Part shown: positions 26,262-37,906 of the stretch, piece by piece
Position numbering within the stretch: the stretch's first letter is position 1
Layout: every line of letters starts with the position of its first letter
Assembly: GCA_000320545.1 (NCBI GenBank)
Contig: ADNK01000825.1
Coordinates: forward strand, 62,001 to 126,000
DNA from: Bigelowiella natans CCMP2755
Lineage: Eukaryota; Cercozoa; Chlorarachniophyceae
Length of the DNA: 64,000 bases
Direction of reading: 5' to 3'
Position numbers and translations under genes: made by a program
The notes under the pieces: generated by a model
Seen by the model: only the letters and a program-made list of their open reading frames with translations
What the model was told of the DNA's origin: nothing
Database searches by the model: none

Positions 26262-29200
26262 GTGCAGTTTAATTTTCACGACGCTATAGTAGATATGAAT
26301 GTACGATAAACCAACATCCGCCATTCCTCTGCTTATTTCGAGAGCAGGCATGGATGATGCATCTCCCACAACCAAAAATGGGAATTAAAGACTGCAACGT
26401 TACAGCACTTTGTTTCTTGCCTAACTACTACAGCAACAACTACTACTACAACTACTATGCTACTGCTGCTGCTACATACAATAATCAGCACCTTTGTTTC
26501 TTTCTCTTTTATCATCAAGGTATAGCCGATGTAACTTTGAGGAACTGCGTTTGAAAGATTACCGCAACGTAATCTAATACACGCTGACGAGATATTAAAA
26601 ACAGAAGGGAGGGGTTAGATGGGGGTGGGAGGTGGGGGGGGTAAATGAATGTGAGCTGTAGTAATGTATTTGTCATAGCGAGAGCATCGATGATTCTGCT
26701 TGGGATGCAACATTCATTTTTTGTGCTACGAGACCCTTTCATATTCTCCGAAGCAGAAAAATATGTTTTTTGGGAATTGTACACGTATCTGCAATTATGC
26801 GAGGAGAAAGCTCGAAGAATCTTGTTTATGATAGCATGCGTTGCGCTACGAATAACATTCTAGGGGCAAAAAGGAGGGGCTAACCATGGGGGCGGTCTTG
26901 GTGGCGGCAGTGCCTTCGGCTCGAAGTCGAAAGGTGAATGATGCATTTTGGAAAAGGGAGGGGGGGGGGAGCTGCTGGGAATGTTCATTCAATCCATCTG
27001 CATATAGTAAAACGCTATTTCTTAATATCCACTTAATCAGGCTTTGGCAGCAGCTCTGGTAGCAGTTGCGGCAGCGGTGGAGGTCTACGAATCGAGATGG
27101 AACTTGTACCGATCTGCGACAAGAACGTGAAACGGTCATCGTCTCAGGTGTCTAGTAGCAAAGGCTTTCTTTGGCTTGGGCCAGGTGGAGGTGCTGATGA
27201 TGACGAACGAATCCTAGATTTACAAGCCGATGGCACCATCAACATCCATAACAAGGGCAAACGAGGAGGAGGAGGAGGAACACCGAAGGCACCGGAGAAA
27301 AAAGAAAAGAAGAAGGGAGAAGAGGAATCAATGCCGTTATCATTCGCAGAAGGAACATCGTCACAAAAGACGAAAAAGGACAACAACAACAACAACAGCA
27401 ACAAAGCTGGGGGATTATTATTTAGTGGGTGTACGCTTAGGCTGCAGGGCCCTTCTTCTTCTTCTTCTTCTTCTTCTTCTTCTTCTTCTTCTTCATCACT
27501 GACATCTCCTCAATCACCATCATCTTCGGATAGCAATGAGAAGTTGCTAAAACAGAAAGGTGGTCATCACGAAGATGCTACTGCTGCTCCTGCTCCTGCT
27601 GCATTAACTACTACTTCTAACGAGGAGAATGATGCCAAGATCCCACCAGCTGCCGCTGTCAGCACCAACGAGAGCAAGTGGGGATTCTTTTCCGGATCAA
27701 CTGATGGCGGGGACACTTCGTCCCCCTCGGCCGTTACTTCCGGTACCCTTCCCGTTGAAACAGTAGTTTCTAGTAATAGTTGCAGTAGGTGATTATCGCG
27801 TGTGGAGGGAGATGATTGATGACCCTTACTCATATATACTGCAACAACCTTACTAGCCTGCTAGAATGTTGTGCCTAGAATATTGCCACCTGACTGTGTG
27901 TATCCTTATTTTCTCCTGTAAAAAGACGTGGCCACTTCCTATCCGGAACGAGCAAAGACCGAAGACTACAAAGAAGGGGTTCTGTTCTCCTTTGAAGATG
28001 AGCTCCAGCATTCGAGATTGGATCCTGTGACCCTCCAGCAGACGCCATCTGGCAAGGACAGTGATAATGGTGATGGGGGGGATACTGCTAGCGGCGGTGC
28101 TTATCACCCGCCTACTCATCGCGTGATAATTCTCCTATGTGCCACCTCTGATCGAGTTGCTGTCCAAGTCAACGACAAAGTGAGAGGGTTCTCTCGGTCA
28201 TCGTTGGGCGATATTCTCAACGAGGAGAAGAAGGGGAGGGGGGTATGGAATAACGGCACCGCCAATACTCTTCGGGTGGGTGGGTTCGGTGTGCTCATCC
28301 ACTCGTTAACGCTCAGTACATTCGACGAGGATATCAGCCACGTGGTCCAACAGAATATTGCAAACGTGAAAGGCGAGAGGGGAACGGTAGCAGCAAACCC
28401 TACGCCGTCTAAACATACTTTTGGAAATATGCAGCAGCCGGGGTCGGGGGGGAGATGGGTTAGGGCTAGTGGGGGTCAAGACAGTTCTAACTCCCAATCT
28501 TTCGGTGATCCTATCGCTGCAAAGAACGACGCTGTCGATCAAAGAGCGGATGATTTTCGCATCTCGGGAAGAGACTCGTCGCAAAGCTCCAGCCCTAACA
28601 GCCCTGCTTCGCCCTCCTCCCCTTTCTCCGCACAAACCCTATCATCCCCAACACGCCAAACATTTGGCAATTTCAGTAGCGCCACCAATATCGAGGAGCG
28701 GAAGCAGCAGCAGCGGCGGCGAGAACGAAGGCGCAGCGTAGTGCGACCTGCAAGCTCCAGGCCAAAGTCGTCGCAGTGCTCCCCGAAACCGCCGCAACCG
28801 CTTTCCAGAGTCCTGACAACTCTACAGGTAGAAGATGAGGAGAAGCTGCAGCAGCAGCACAGTGCCGTATACAGCGACAAAACTCATGGTGGTGGTAGTG
28901 GTGGTAGTGGTGGTAGTGGTGGTAGTGGCAGCGGTTTTGTGCTGCAGGCCTTTGAATCTATCTGGTTGGCCGCTGCCGCTGGTAGTGGCGATGGTGGGGA
29001 AATTTCCTCCTCCCCCCTGTCTTCTATTTCCCTTCCGCGCCTGCAGGGGGCTAGAGGAGGGGATGCTCCGTGCCTACAAGAAGACGTACATTCCTCAGCA
29101 CCAAAGTCGGAGGAGAAAGCGCAGCGATTGCAGGCAGAGACCAAGGTAAAGCTGCTAAGAGCATGGAGCGGGCTACCATTGTCGTGGTGTGCTTTCGCAC

Positions 29201-29804
29201 TGCACATGAGCCAGGGAGACTTGGCATCCGCATCGTCGTGGTTGTTGCTTCCCGCGACCACTCTGTTGGCAAAGCGCCTGGACCTTGCCGCCAACCTACA
29301 CAGAAAGTATGCGGCTGCTGCGGGATACTCAGTAATGAGATGTTTCGAAGCTGTCTTGAGCTGCCATCCCATTCTCCCCGCTTCATCATCGTCACCATCA
29401 CATGCAACAGCAACTCGAGACGATTCCTGCTATCATGAGGACGACGATGTCGACGTCATGGCCTGCCTTCGGTGGTTATTGCAGCGGGGAGTCGACGCCG
29501 ATACCGACACCAGCAACAATGGAGAAGGAGGCGGGAAACCAGCTGGTGCGGAGGGATGTGTGGAGGACGATCACGTAGAAACGAAGACGAAGGATGACGG
29601 AAAGATGGGTAGTAGTAATTGTTAGTTATACCTCAATACCTAAATATATATATATATATATATATGTATTTGTATGATTTACTTCAAGAGCCGCATGTAT
29701 ATGAGCCAGCCAATGATTCTCTTGCTGCCTTCTTCCAGTGTAATCATAGAATTATCATTATCACTGCATCTATAATCATCACTTTCATCTACCTCCCATT
29801 GTGC

Positions 29805-29875
<71 letters not shown>

Positions 29876-30869
29876 GTCTCCCTCCTCTATTTTGCTTCTA
29901 TGCCCTCGATAATGCTACGAATGCGCAACCAACCCGCAGGATTCCTGGATGTTTCCAACACGCCAGTACCAAGTTTTGGGGGTCTTTCGTGGTCGTCGTC
30001 GTCGTCGTCGTCATTTTCAGCCGCACAGGGGCTTCCCTCCTGGGCGACCTTAGCGGGTATATTCACTTTCAACGACAGCAAAGCACAACCACCTAGAGGC
30101 AATGGAAGCAGCAATTTCAACTTTAGATCTGGTTGGGGAGCTAGTAGAAGTAGTAGTGGAGGTAGCGGTGGCAGTGGTAAGAGCAATAATTCGTCGTCAT
30201 CATCATTATTATCCTCATCATCGTTGCACGGTCACTATCTGCTGCCAAAGCTGCTGGAGGCGCGGTCATCATCAGCGCTCTGCCACCTAGACGAGCATGA
30301 TGCGGGCACTGATGGCAAACGGGGAGAGGAGAAAGGCTGCTGCAGCCTCCTCCCCCTCATGAATGTGCTCTATCTTGACCGGCTGGACGAGTGCCTGGCG
30401 AAGTTGCAGGGAACCGATATTAGCAAGCTCGTCGCCGCATTGGAAAAACTGTGCTTCTGGCTCACAGTCATCAGATGCCGTCAAATTGCTCTGAGTCTCT
30501 TGGTAAGGAAGGCAGCAACGATTACAACATCCCCTCCACAACTCGACGAAGGCGATACTCCCTCCGCCTCTGCGAGTCGCTATTCTCCTCCGCGCAGGTC
30601 GCACCGTGATGCACGTAAAAGAAGAGATCAAGGGGGTGATGATGATCATGATGATGGCACGCCAACGGTGAAGGAACTGAAGGAAGTGAAGGAGGAAAGC
30701 ACCAGAAAGAACCAAAAACGGGAGTTGCAGCAGCTCCTGCGGATCCGGCAGGATGTGCGCGCGGTTAGAATTTTGGCAGAATTCTTCCTTGAAGCCCCAG
30801 TGCCGGCCACGCCGTCATTGTCAACATTCTACAGCGAAAACTTCTTGCCTGAAGGTAGTAGAAGTTGCG

Positions 30870-30900
<31 letters not shown>

Positions 30901-31650
30901 CATGGTAGTGAGTCTCTCTCTCTCTTTTGAACGTCGGTGCCGCTGTTTAATTGCGCGACTGCTCATTTGTGTTAGGGAGGGGTAGCAGTGATGCCTCATG
31001 CATGCATGTTCAAATCTAGCAAACACTCTCTTCCCGGTGGGGGAGTGAATCAACACAAAAACAAAGTCGAAAGTCACCTTCTTGTCGCATGATGGCAGAC
31101 TCACCCGCCCATCGCCCATCTGGGTCACTTCAATTCTTCTGCGCTTAGATTGTGTTGGCTCCCCCCCCCCCCCCCTCCCTCCATCTCCTCTCTCATCCAT
31201 ATATCGTGCTCAGGTTTACTGCTATATCGTGGATCCTGGTCTCCACCTGCTATGGACGAAGCCGGGAGGCTCAGTGTCTTGCATATCGTTCTTGGCCTGA
31301 TCACTCGTTTCCTGACCGCCTACACCGAACATAGGGAAGCGGGGAATGAGGGCGGGCAGGATGGACGCAACAACTACAACGAGGATGATCTCGAAGACAA
31401 AGCAGCAGCTACACTTGCTGCCAAGGGATATAGGGCCCAAACCATTAAGACACTTACTGATACAGCTATGATTTTAATGCTTTCGCTTCTTCCCTGCCAG
31501 CTTAAGATCGCTGCAGCTGCTTGTGGTGGTGACGGTGGCGGCAGTGACGTGCTTCAGCCGATCTGGGCACAGCTCTCACACACCGCGGAAAACCTGGGTT
31601 TGTGCGCCTTCGATCTGTTGGAGAACGCTCATATGGCAACGACGAGGATG

Positions 31651-31685
<35 letters not shown>

Positions 31686-34050
31686 CAGTGATCTTGATGA
31701 TAGTGGTAGGTTGTTTTTCCCTGCCTTCCTGAGCTCGGCGTGGTCCCGAGTCCTCGTCCAAGTGCTCCGAGCTTACAAGAAGAGCAAGAAAACAGGCAAA
31801 TCAAATATTTATAGTTGTGGTTTTGGCTCGCCTAAAGAGAAAGACGGCGATTACTTCCAAAATATCGACAAACGGAACTTGCTTCTATGCAAAGCACTAG
31901 CGCTCCGGCTGGCACGCATCGCTCACATTCGATCGGTGCGCTTCTCCCGCAAAACCCTTAGCGATATCCGCGAGATTGTGGAGCGGATGAAGACGCGCTC
32001 GGCTGTTGTCTATGCATGCGTCGAAATATTGGCTGCCCGTCATCTCTACGGCAATAATAGCGGCAATGGGGGATCTAGTAGCAGCAGTAGCAGCAGTGTA
32101 TTGCCGCCCTCTCCATCTAGCATATCCCCCCCCGCTTATATCGTGCGGGTCGCCAAGTTCATACGAATAGGCAAGATTCTCCTGAACACCCGGATGGCAA
32201 GTAAGCTGAGGAATCTCCCCGAAGAATATGCCACAGCTTCCGCTCCTAAGCACAATGATCACAAGAATAATAGTTCCTCTACACTCCCTGGCTCCGGTTT
32301 CAGCGGTCTCAGCGGTTTCGGCACCGGTTTCGCCTCGACGTCGACGATTCCTAGCAGCGGGGGCAGCGGAAATGCGAAGGAGAAAAAGAAGCAACAGGAT
32401 AGTGCTGGGGCAGCGCTACGGACCTATAGCTTTGAAGATGATTTGCAGCTAATAAAGCGTAGCGGTCATAATGCGACATCTTCATTGGACATGAAGAGAC
32501 TGAAGCAACTGCAGCACTGCGCTAGTATTCTTCAGGAAATTTGGCCGCTGATCAATACCACGCTCCCAAGGTGTGCTCTACTATTAGTGCTATTAGTAGA
32601 AGTAGAGTAGCAGTAGCAGTAGTAGTAGTAGTAGTAGTAGTAACAGCAGTTTTGCGTTTTTCATCATGTATTATCGTAGCTGGATAGCGATGGCAGAAGC
32701 TAGAGCATCTATGCAGCACTAACGTGAACAAATTTAGTGAATATAGGAACTCCTGCGCGCGGGCACAAGAAAATATACATTATCTTCATGATCACCGTTT
32801 CTCCTTCTTCTTCTTCTTCTTCTTCTTCTTCTTCTTCTTCACGATGCAGGGGTGCGTCGATTCTGAGCGACATGGCACGTGATCTTCGTTGGTTGATTCC
32901 CTTCGCCACTCGCACCCAGTACTGGAAACCGCAAAATGAGGTGTCGCGCGCCATGCTCGAGATTCTGCTGGATCGTGGCAAAGCAAGGAAATGGATGGCA
33001 GAAACAACATCGCAACATAACTCATCCTCCTCATCCCCCTCCTTCCCCTCTAGCGATTCACAGTCGCATGCACAATCATCACCATCATCATCTTCTTCTT
33101 CTTCATCATCACGCATGTCCTTGCGGTCCTCCGATTCTCTGTTCGAGCAGCTCTATCGTAAGATCATGCACTGGTAGTCGCCTCTCCTCCTCCAAACTAC
33201 TTACAGTACAGTATTAAGTAGCAGCAGCAGCAGCAGCAGCAGCAGCGGGGGTGGTAGATGAGATGGTAGAATCAGTGAGATTGGCAGGCCGAACGGTGTC
33301 AAATTTTGATGTTTATTCTGGCAACCTATTCTCGTCTCGCAGTGTCTTGCTGCAAGTTTATTTAGTTGTTTGCTGCCCCACCACAGGCCGGCTCGATCTT
33401 ACCGTGTGAGCAGGCACGTCCGGATATTTAAAGTGAATCTTAGCTTCCACCAATCTCCCCCCCCCCCCCCCTTTTTTCCACCTCTTCTTCTTGCTTCTCC
33501 TCATACCTCCTACGTTGCAATATTTTAATGGACCGTCTAGTATCATACTTAAATTTCATCCTCACTCCCTCCCCCCCCCCTCCTCAGGTAAGATTTGTGG
33601 GAGAAGGCGGTATAGATAGTGGAGGGCTGTATAGAGAATGCTTCTCGGAGATATGCAAGGAGCTCATGAACCCCGCGCTGGGGATCCTTATCCCTTGTCC
33701 TAACTCGAAGGTAGTAGTAGTAGTAGTATTAGTAACAAAACACACATCAGGCACATATGCTACTACAACTACCACTACTACTAAGACTATCACTCTTTCC
33801 AACCCAACTATTGTTATATCGATGTGGTATCTTTGTCAATGTGGTGGTCTCTCAAATCCCCCCTCCTCCTTTCGACCTCTTCCTCTTATCTCCCGTGCAG
33901 AATGACGCAGGGCGGAACCGCGATACTTTCGTACCCGCGCCTTCAAAAGCGATGCAGAAGTTCCGGTTTCTGGGCCGTCTGATGGGGCTTGCTCTGCGTA
34001 GCGGCGAGTTGCTGTCCTTGCGAATGGCTCCTGCGGTATTATCATTATTA

Positions 34051-34090
<40 letters not shown>

Positions 34091-34642
34091 GACGGGGCAC
34101 CACACCGCTGCCACCACAACAAGTCACCACCGCCGCGAGTGAGGAGAAGAAGCATCTTTACTTTAGCTGGCTGCCCTGCCGAAATTTATACACTGTCGTG
34201 TAAGCGCATATGGTGGTGATTGTGAGGCTTCAATGTCGTATGGATTTCATCTGAGGCAGTCTTCATCCTCTCTCTCCCCTCCTCTTATCCCCATCCTCAC
34301 CATCATCACCATCATCATCACCATCGTCATCATCATCATCATTATCTCTGCCATGATCCAGGTGTGGAAAGAGCTCACGTTGCAAGCCGTCACTAAGGAG
34401 GACATGAGGGGCGTTGACGTGCTGTCATTTGGCATGATAGATGGCATGCGGAACACGAAGTCGAAGGAGATGTTTGACCATACATTTGATGACGAGGTGT
34501 TCGCTGGGTTGCGGACGGACAGCAAACGCTGCCCACTGGTGCCGCACGGAACAAGAATCCCGGTCACTTTCTCGAGGCGACTCACGTATGCTTCATATCT
34601 CTACGCTTTCCGGAAGCATGAGTTTACCGCACAGGTGTGTTT

Positions 34643-34696
<54 letters not shown>

Positions 34697-35616
34697 TGTG
34701 CGCGCGCGCGTAAGGAGGGGGGGAGGGGAGGAGGCGTGTTCGAACAGTGCAGCAGATAGATAGCCAAGGATAGTGAAATAATGACGATGCATGATGATAT
34801 CGGTGTCTATACTATCCAGATTTCTGCGATGAGAATGGGCCTTGCAGAGGTTGTCCCTAAGACTGCTCTTGTCCTATTCGATGGGGCGGAATTGCAGGTG
34901 GGGTCTCCAGTATGCAGTGATAAAAAAAGAAGAAGAAGAGGGGGACTCGCTAGGGAGGAAGAAGAAGGGGAATACAATACTAAGGCTGTGAAGATGTTTT
35001 CAATAGGATACCGCACCATCCGATGCAACACTCTGCACTGTTTATTGATTCTTCCCCACTTCCAAAAATTTCAAAATATATATATTTGTATACGTAATAG
35101 ATGTGAGCAATAATAATTTGCTGACGGGTTTGAATTTTTGTTATCCTTGGCCATATCCTTGGACAACAAATGTCATCGCCGTTTTTGGTTGGGAATGATA
35201 TTTTATAAAATAATTTTCTCCCAAATTTTCTGTCTTTCTTATGCACATTCATAGAAAGCTGTGTGCGGAGAGACTATCATCGACTTGGAGGTCTTAAAAC
35301 GCCACACAACGTACGAAGGCTACTCAGGCCTTGAGCCTGTCGTCCAGTTCTTCTGGCAGGTGAGATGTGAATGGGGAACATGATAATGGGTTTGATAATA
35401 CCGATGAGCGGAAATCATTGAAGCATGCCGTAGCCTGGTGATGGTTTATTGATATGGTTCTCTGCCTTGTTTACTCATGTGCGGCTTTACATTCAACAAG
35501 GCCTTGAGGAGATTTGACAACGATCTGCGCGTCAAGTTCTTGCAGTTTGTATGGGGAAGGTCCCGACTTCCGCAAAACGAATCCATGTGGGAAACTAGCA
35601 TGAGGGTACTTTGGTC

Positions 35617-35685
<69 letters not shown>

Positions 35686-35940
35686 GTTATTGTTGCAGTG
35701 GTGATAACGCAGCGCCAATCATCTCACATGTCCCCGTGCTACGTGGTCTCCCTCTTACTCGATTCTCGATTATCATCGTAGGTTCATTCTTGCGGCGGGG
35801 CACGTAATCCGGACGCGCGCCTTCCCCTCTCTCACACTTGTTTCTTCCAAATAGATTTACCCAGGTACACAAATGCCGAAGCCTGTTACAACAAACTCAA
35901 GATAGCCGTGGAAGAAACTGGAACGTTCGAAATGGGCTAA
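8565..35940 (+). CDS. Giant multi-exon HECT E3 ubiquitin ligase with CCCH, FG-repeat and ConA-like modules
   Basis: About 35 exons totalling roughly 18 kb of coding sequence (about 6,000 aa). The proposed start is ATG 8565 (MEGIASPSSQ), with early exons 8565-8595, 8774-8892, 8962-9173 and 9541 onward joining in phase. Most later junctions also keep phase: 15732/16018, 16744/16939, 17998/18232, 20042/20220, 24449/24724 and 26933/27041. The order of parts is: a long helical N-terminal scaffold broken by Ser/Gln/Glu runs; GFG repeats with a CCCH finger (20.0-20.9 kb); ConA/LamG-like segments (22.3-23 kb and 28 kb); a second, 57-bp-repeat FG block (24.7-27.1 kb); more helical scaffold (29.9-33.2 kb); and a C-terminal HECT domain ending at 35938-35940. 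HECT ligases form a thioester with ubiquitin and pass it to a substrate. The HECT domain is most like HERC2-type domains (VWGRSRLP, HTCFFQIDLPRY). That all exons form one transcript is inferred, and a few junctions (14.2-14.9 kb, 22.8-23.3 kb) remain unresolved. No RCC1 repeats were seen. Confidence 0.72.
11923..12040. repeat. Compound (CT)n/(GT)n microsatellite in a HECT intron
   Basis: A CT tract runs into a GT tract within the intron between the exon ending near 11751 and the exon starting near 12059. Open frames through it are spurious (SLSLSL, VCVCVC). Confidence 0.9.
19970..20900 (+). repeat. Tandem intron-exon amplification coding GFG repeats
   Basis: Three nearly identical AT-rich introns, 20043-20219, 20451-20626 and 20693-20869 (177, 176 and 177 nt), alternate with exons of 231 nt (20220-20450) and 66 nt (20627-20692). 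All are phase-1 introns, so each exon can be added or lost without a frameshift. Each following exon begins GGGFGSSS, and the upstream exon ends with the same motif. The conserved intron body contains an ORF beginning MKVIQRYSS in every copy; it ends inside the intron or exon and is not a gene. The high identity of intron copies relative to their surroundings indicates recent unequal duplication. Confidence 0.92.
20220..20450 (+). other. HECT-gene exon with canonical CCCH zinc finger
   Basis: A single 231-nt phase-symmetric exon encodes CLFFKNTGTCRYGVNCHFSH, an exact C-X8-C-X5-C-X3-H finger of the type that binds RNA. It is flanked by GFG/Ser-rich sequence (GGFGSSSNS before, SSFDNKN and GGWGSSSSNSGGFGG after). 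CCCH finger plus FG repeats is the layout of the Nup42/Rip1-type nucleoporin; whether that relation is more than compositional is unknown. The exon sits inside the amplified intron array. Confidence 0.9.
22284..22814 (+). other. ConA/LamG-like segment of the HECT protein
   Basis: The exon encodes FSMCVWLARGTSSGRLLAF, then a Gly-rich turn, GWFSVNARVSEEGRD and AWYHISVNIRRVDGAPSASL followed by AVFVNG. The order of a strand with an aromatic (F-S-M-x-V-W), a (A/W)-W-x-H-I-S motif and a V-x-V-N-G end is typical of concanavalin-A-like/laminin-G folds. The exon closes at a strong donor (acg|gtgagg). A second similar segment lies in the exon starting near 27926 (VAVQVNDKVRGF, LRVGGFGVLIHSL). In large HECT proteins such modules serve as binding surfaces. 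Confidence 0.55.
22914..23268. repeat. AC, AT and GT microsatellites around poorly resolved HECT exons
   Basis: (AC)n then (AT)n at about 22914-22979, and (AT)n then (GT)n at about 23203-23268. Between them, near 23015-23200, lie short open frames that may be coding; I could not place their splice sites with confidence. Confidence 0.85.
24724..25862 (+). other. HECT-gene exon: 57-bp minisatellite coding FG repeats
   Basis: The exon opens after ctag at 24723 (DLFGNNSGGGFGLGSSS) and stays open in one frame for over 1.1 kb to a donor at 25862 (FKTTE|gtggat). From about 24900 to 25770 a 19-codon unit recurs with small variants: GGGSSSGGFGSGFGGGGNT. There is no ATG, GTG or TTG codon in this frame, so searches that need a start codon miss it. 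They report instead a Pro-rich antisense ORF and a Val/Ala-rich shadow ORF. The exon joins in phase to the exon ending near 24449. Gly/Phe/Ser composition resembles FG nucleoporins and other phase-separating sequences. Two further FG-type exons follow at 26864-26933 and from 27041. Confidence 0.85.
29808..29871. repeat. (AT)n/(GT)n microsatellite in a HECT intron
   Basis: It lies in the intron before the exon that starts near 29940 (FLDVSNTPVPSFGG). Reading through it gives spurious IYIYIY/VCVCVC peptide. Confidence 0.9.
33386..35940 (+). other. HECT catalytic domain exons
   Basis: The domain is spread over about eight exons. Preceding sequence has LIPFATRTQYW and DSLFEQLYR (32.86-33.16 kb). 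A proposed 17-nt micro-exon (33386-33402) bridges to the next exon, from about 33588: VRFVGEGGIDSGGLYREC. Then come KFRFLGRLMGLALRSGEL, VWKELTLQAVTKEDMRGVD, ISAMRMGLAEVVPKTALVL, VCGETIIDLEVLKRHTTYEG with VVQFFWQ, VKFLQFVWGRSRLPQNES, and the last exon, from about 35781. That exon contains HTCFFQIDLPRY with the thioester cysteine, and the protein ends IAVEETGTFEMG. Every hallmark of an active HECT domain (N-lobe, hinge, C-lobe, catalytic Cys) is present, so it is probably catalytically competent. Confidence 0.95.
35620..35682. repeat. (CT)n/(GT)n microsatellite in the last HECT intron
   Basis: It begins about 15 nt after the donor following ETSMR. A similar CT/GT compound lies at about 34650-34712 just after another HECT donor. 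Confidence 0.9.
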
Positions 35941-36876
35941 CGTGTTAGATCGATCTAACTTGTTTTTGCATGTTATTGATACGATTATACGATATCCTGG
36001 CATCAGGCTATAAACACATCATCATGCTTTAAGTATGACGCCATACCTGCTAAAATAGCAGAATGTGCTCAATCTATCGCAGATAACAAGAATACACATG
36101 ACAAAACAGCATTGCGTGTAAATGTTAGTCTACTAGCTGCGCAACGTGGTCTTATTGCATGAATTATATAGAGCGCGTGTTGAGGGGCTCTGTATGGCGG
36201 TAAAACGCTGCCATCATCAAGTTTATACATCACTTACGATACACTGTGCATTTAAACAATAACATTAACATGTACATCTCTAAGGTCTTGCACGGTCAGA
36301 TGGTGTGCGCGCATACCTACGTACACTTATATGTGCACGTGCATAGTTGAACACATCATTGGCATACGCTAGCTAGTACGCCATATGATGGGAAATAGCC
36401 ATGTAGACGATACACGCAAGAAAGCGGTAGCTAGCGCCATGTGATACACATGCATATATGCTAGAAGAGCATTAGATAATACTAAGCGAATAATAATGAA
36501 GATGTTCCTAACACAGCATCTATAGTTATTCACATATCCATGCACACACACACTATAACATACATGCATGCATGCATGCATATGCACTCCAAATCACCAA
36601 CAACTGTGCTCATTGCACGTGGACAGATGAAAGTCTGACTTATTATGTACGTTGAATTGATGATTCATATTACAAACAAAAGCCAATTGATAGGAGATGC
36701 TTATCACCAATTCATTGCTAGCTGGGAAGATAAGAAGTGCTTGTTACATTACTCGCTGCTGGGTTCCTAAAAACAAATATTTCAAATAGCACTTCAGTAC
36801 TTTGGTTCAAAAACCTGTCTAGATCTATCTGTTCATTTGTGGCAAAAATTGTTTCAGTGGGATATGTATAGGCCGC
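35941..36876. other. Tail-to-tail spacer, no gene seen
   Basis: AT-rich sequence between the HECT stop and the stop of the CW/SANT gene. Words such as GCTAGC, CATGCATG and TGCATGCA are frequent at about 36360-36590. No ORF with domain content. Confidence 0.6.
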
Positions 36877-37126
36877 TCACTCTTTCTTTTTCTTGGCCAT
36901 CTCCTCTCGAAGCCTCTGCTGCATCATCAGCTGTTGCGTGGCTTTCAGTGACAGATCCATTCTTGCTTCACATTGTGCGGCCAGTTTGACATTTTGAAGT
37001 GTTGGAATAGTTTCCCGTGCCGTGTTGATGTAATTCTGCACGAATATCTTGCTGAGATTCTGGATATGCCAGAAACGAGCGCGACACTCCTATTTAATAG
37101 AATATCAAATTTGTAAGAATTCCTGC

Positions 37127-37169
<43 letters not shown>

Positions 37170-37875
37170 ATAAAATCAAGGTTCCGAGCTCCAGCCCAAT
37201 CGACTACTACCTCTGGAGTGTGGTGCACAATGTTTGAAATATAACTCCAGTTCTCCGTGCCGTATCTCAGAACGTAGCTCAAGACAACCTAAACATCGTC
37301 AACGTCGTCGTCATCGTTGTCATCGTAACATCAGAGTAGATGGTAGATTGGCATTAGAATGGATCAATAACAGAAGTGCTACCACCTACTACCACAATTT
37401 TCTCGATCTCTCTCTCTCTCTCTCTTTAACTTTCACACGCACACACACACACACACGCACTTCATACTTACCAATGTTTGCTCCAAAGTCCAGCCTTCTA
37501 TTGCGAAATATTTCTCGTAATGGCCTCGGTCAAAGGAAGACATTCCAAGCAACGCATAGTTCCACTGATGATGAGATCATCGATAATGGCACAACAAGAA
37601 TATGACCAAAAGAGAAGAAAAAGACAGCTGGTTAGTGCGAGGAGGTTTGGATTTTTTTGATGCAAGAATGGCCATCCATAAGCAATCAAATGAGTCGCCA
37701 GCACCATAGGCTGAATCGTCTTTCAAATATCACAGCGGCACATACATGCCTCCACACACGACATCATCATACTACTACTTTTCAAAATGGATACAAGTAT
37801 GAAAGCTACTACTACCTCAATAACAACAGCAACAACAAACACAAGTTCAGCTACTACTACTGCTGCTGCTGCTAC

Positions 37876-37906
<31 letters not shown>

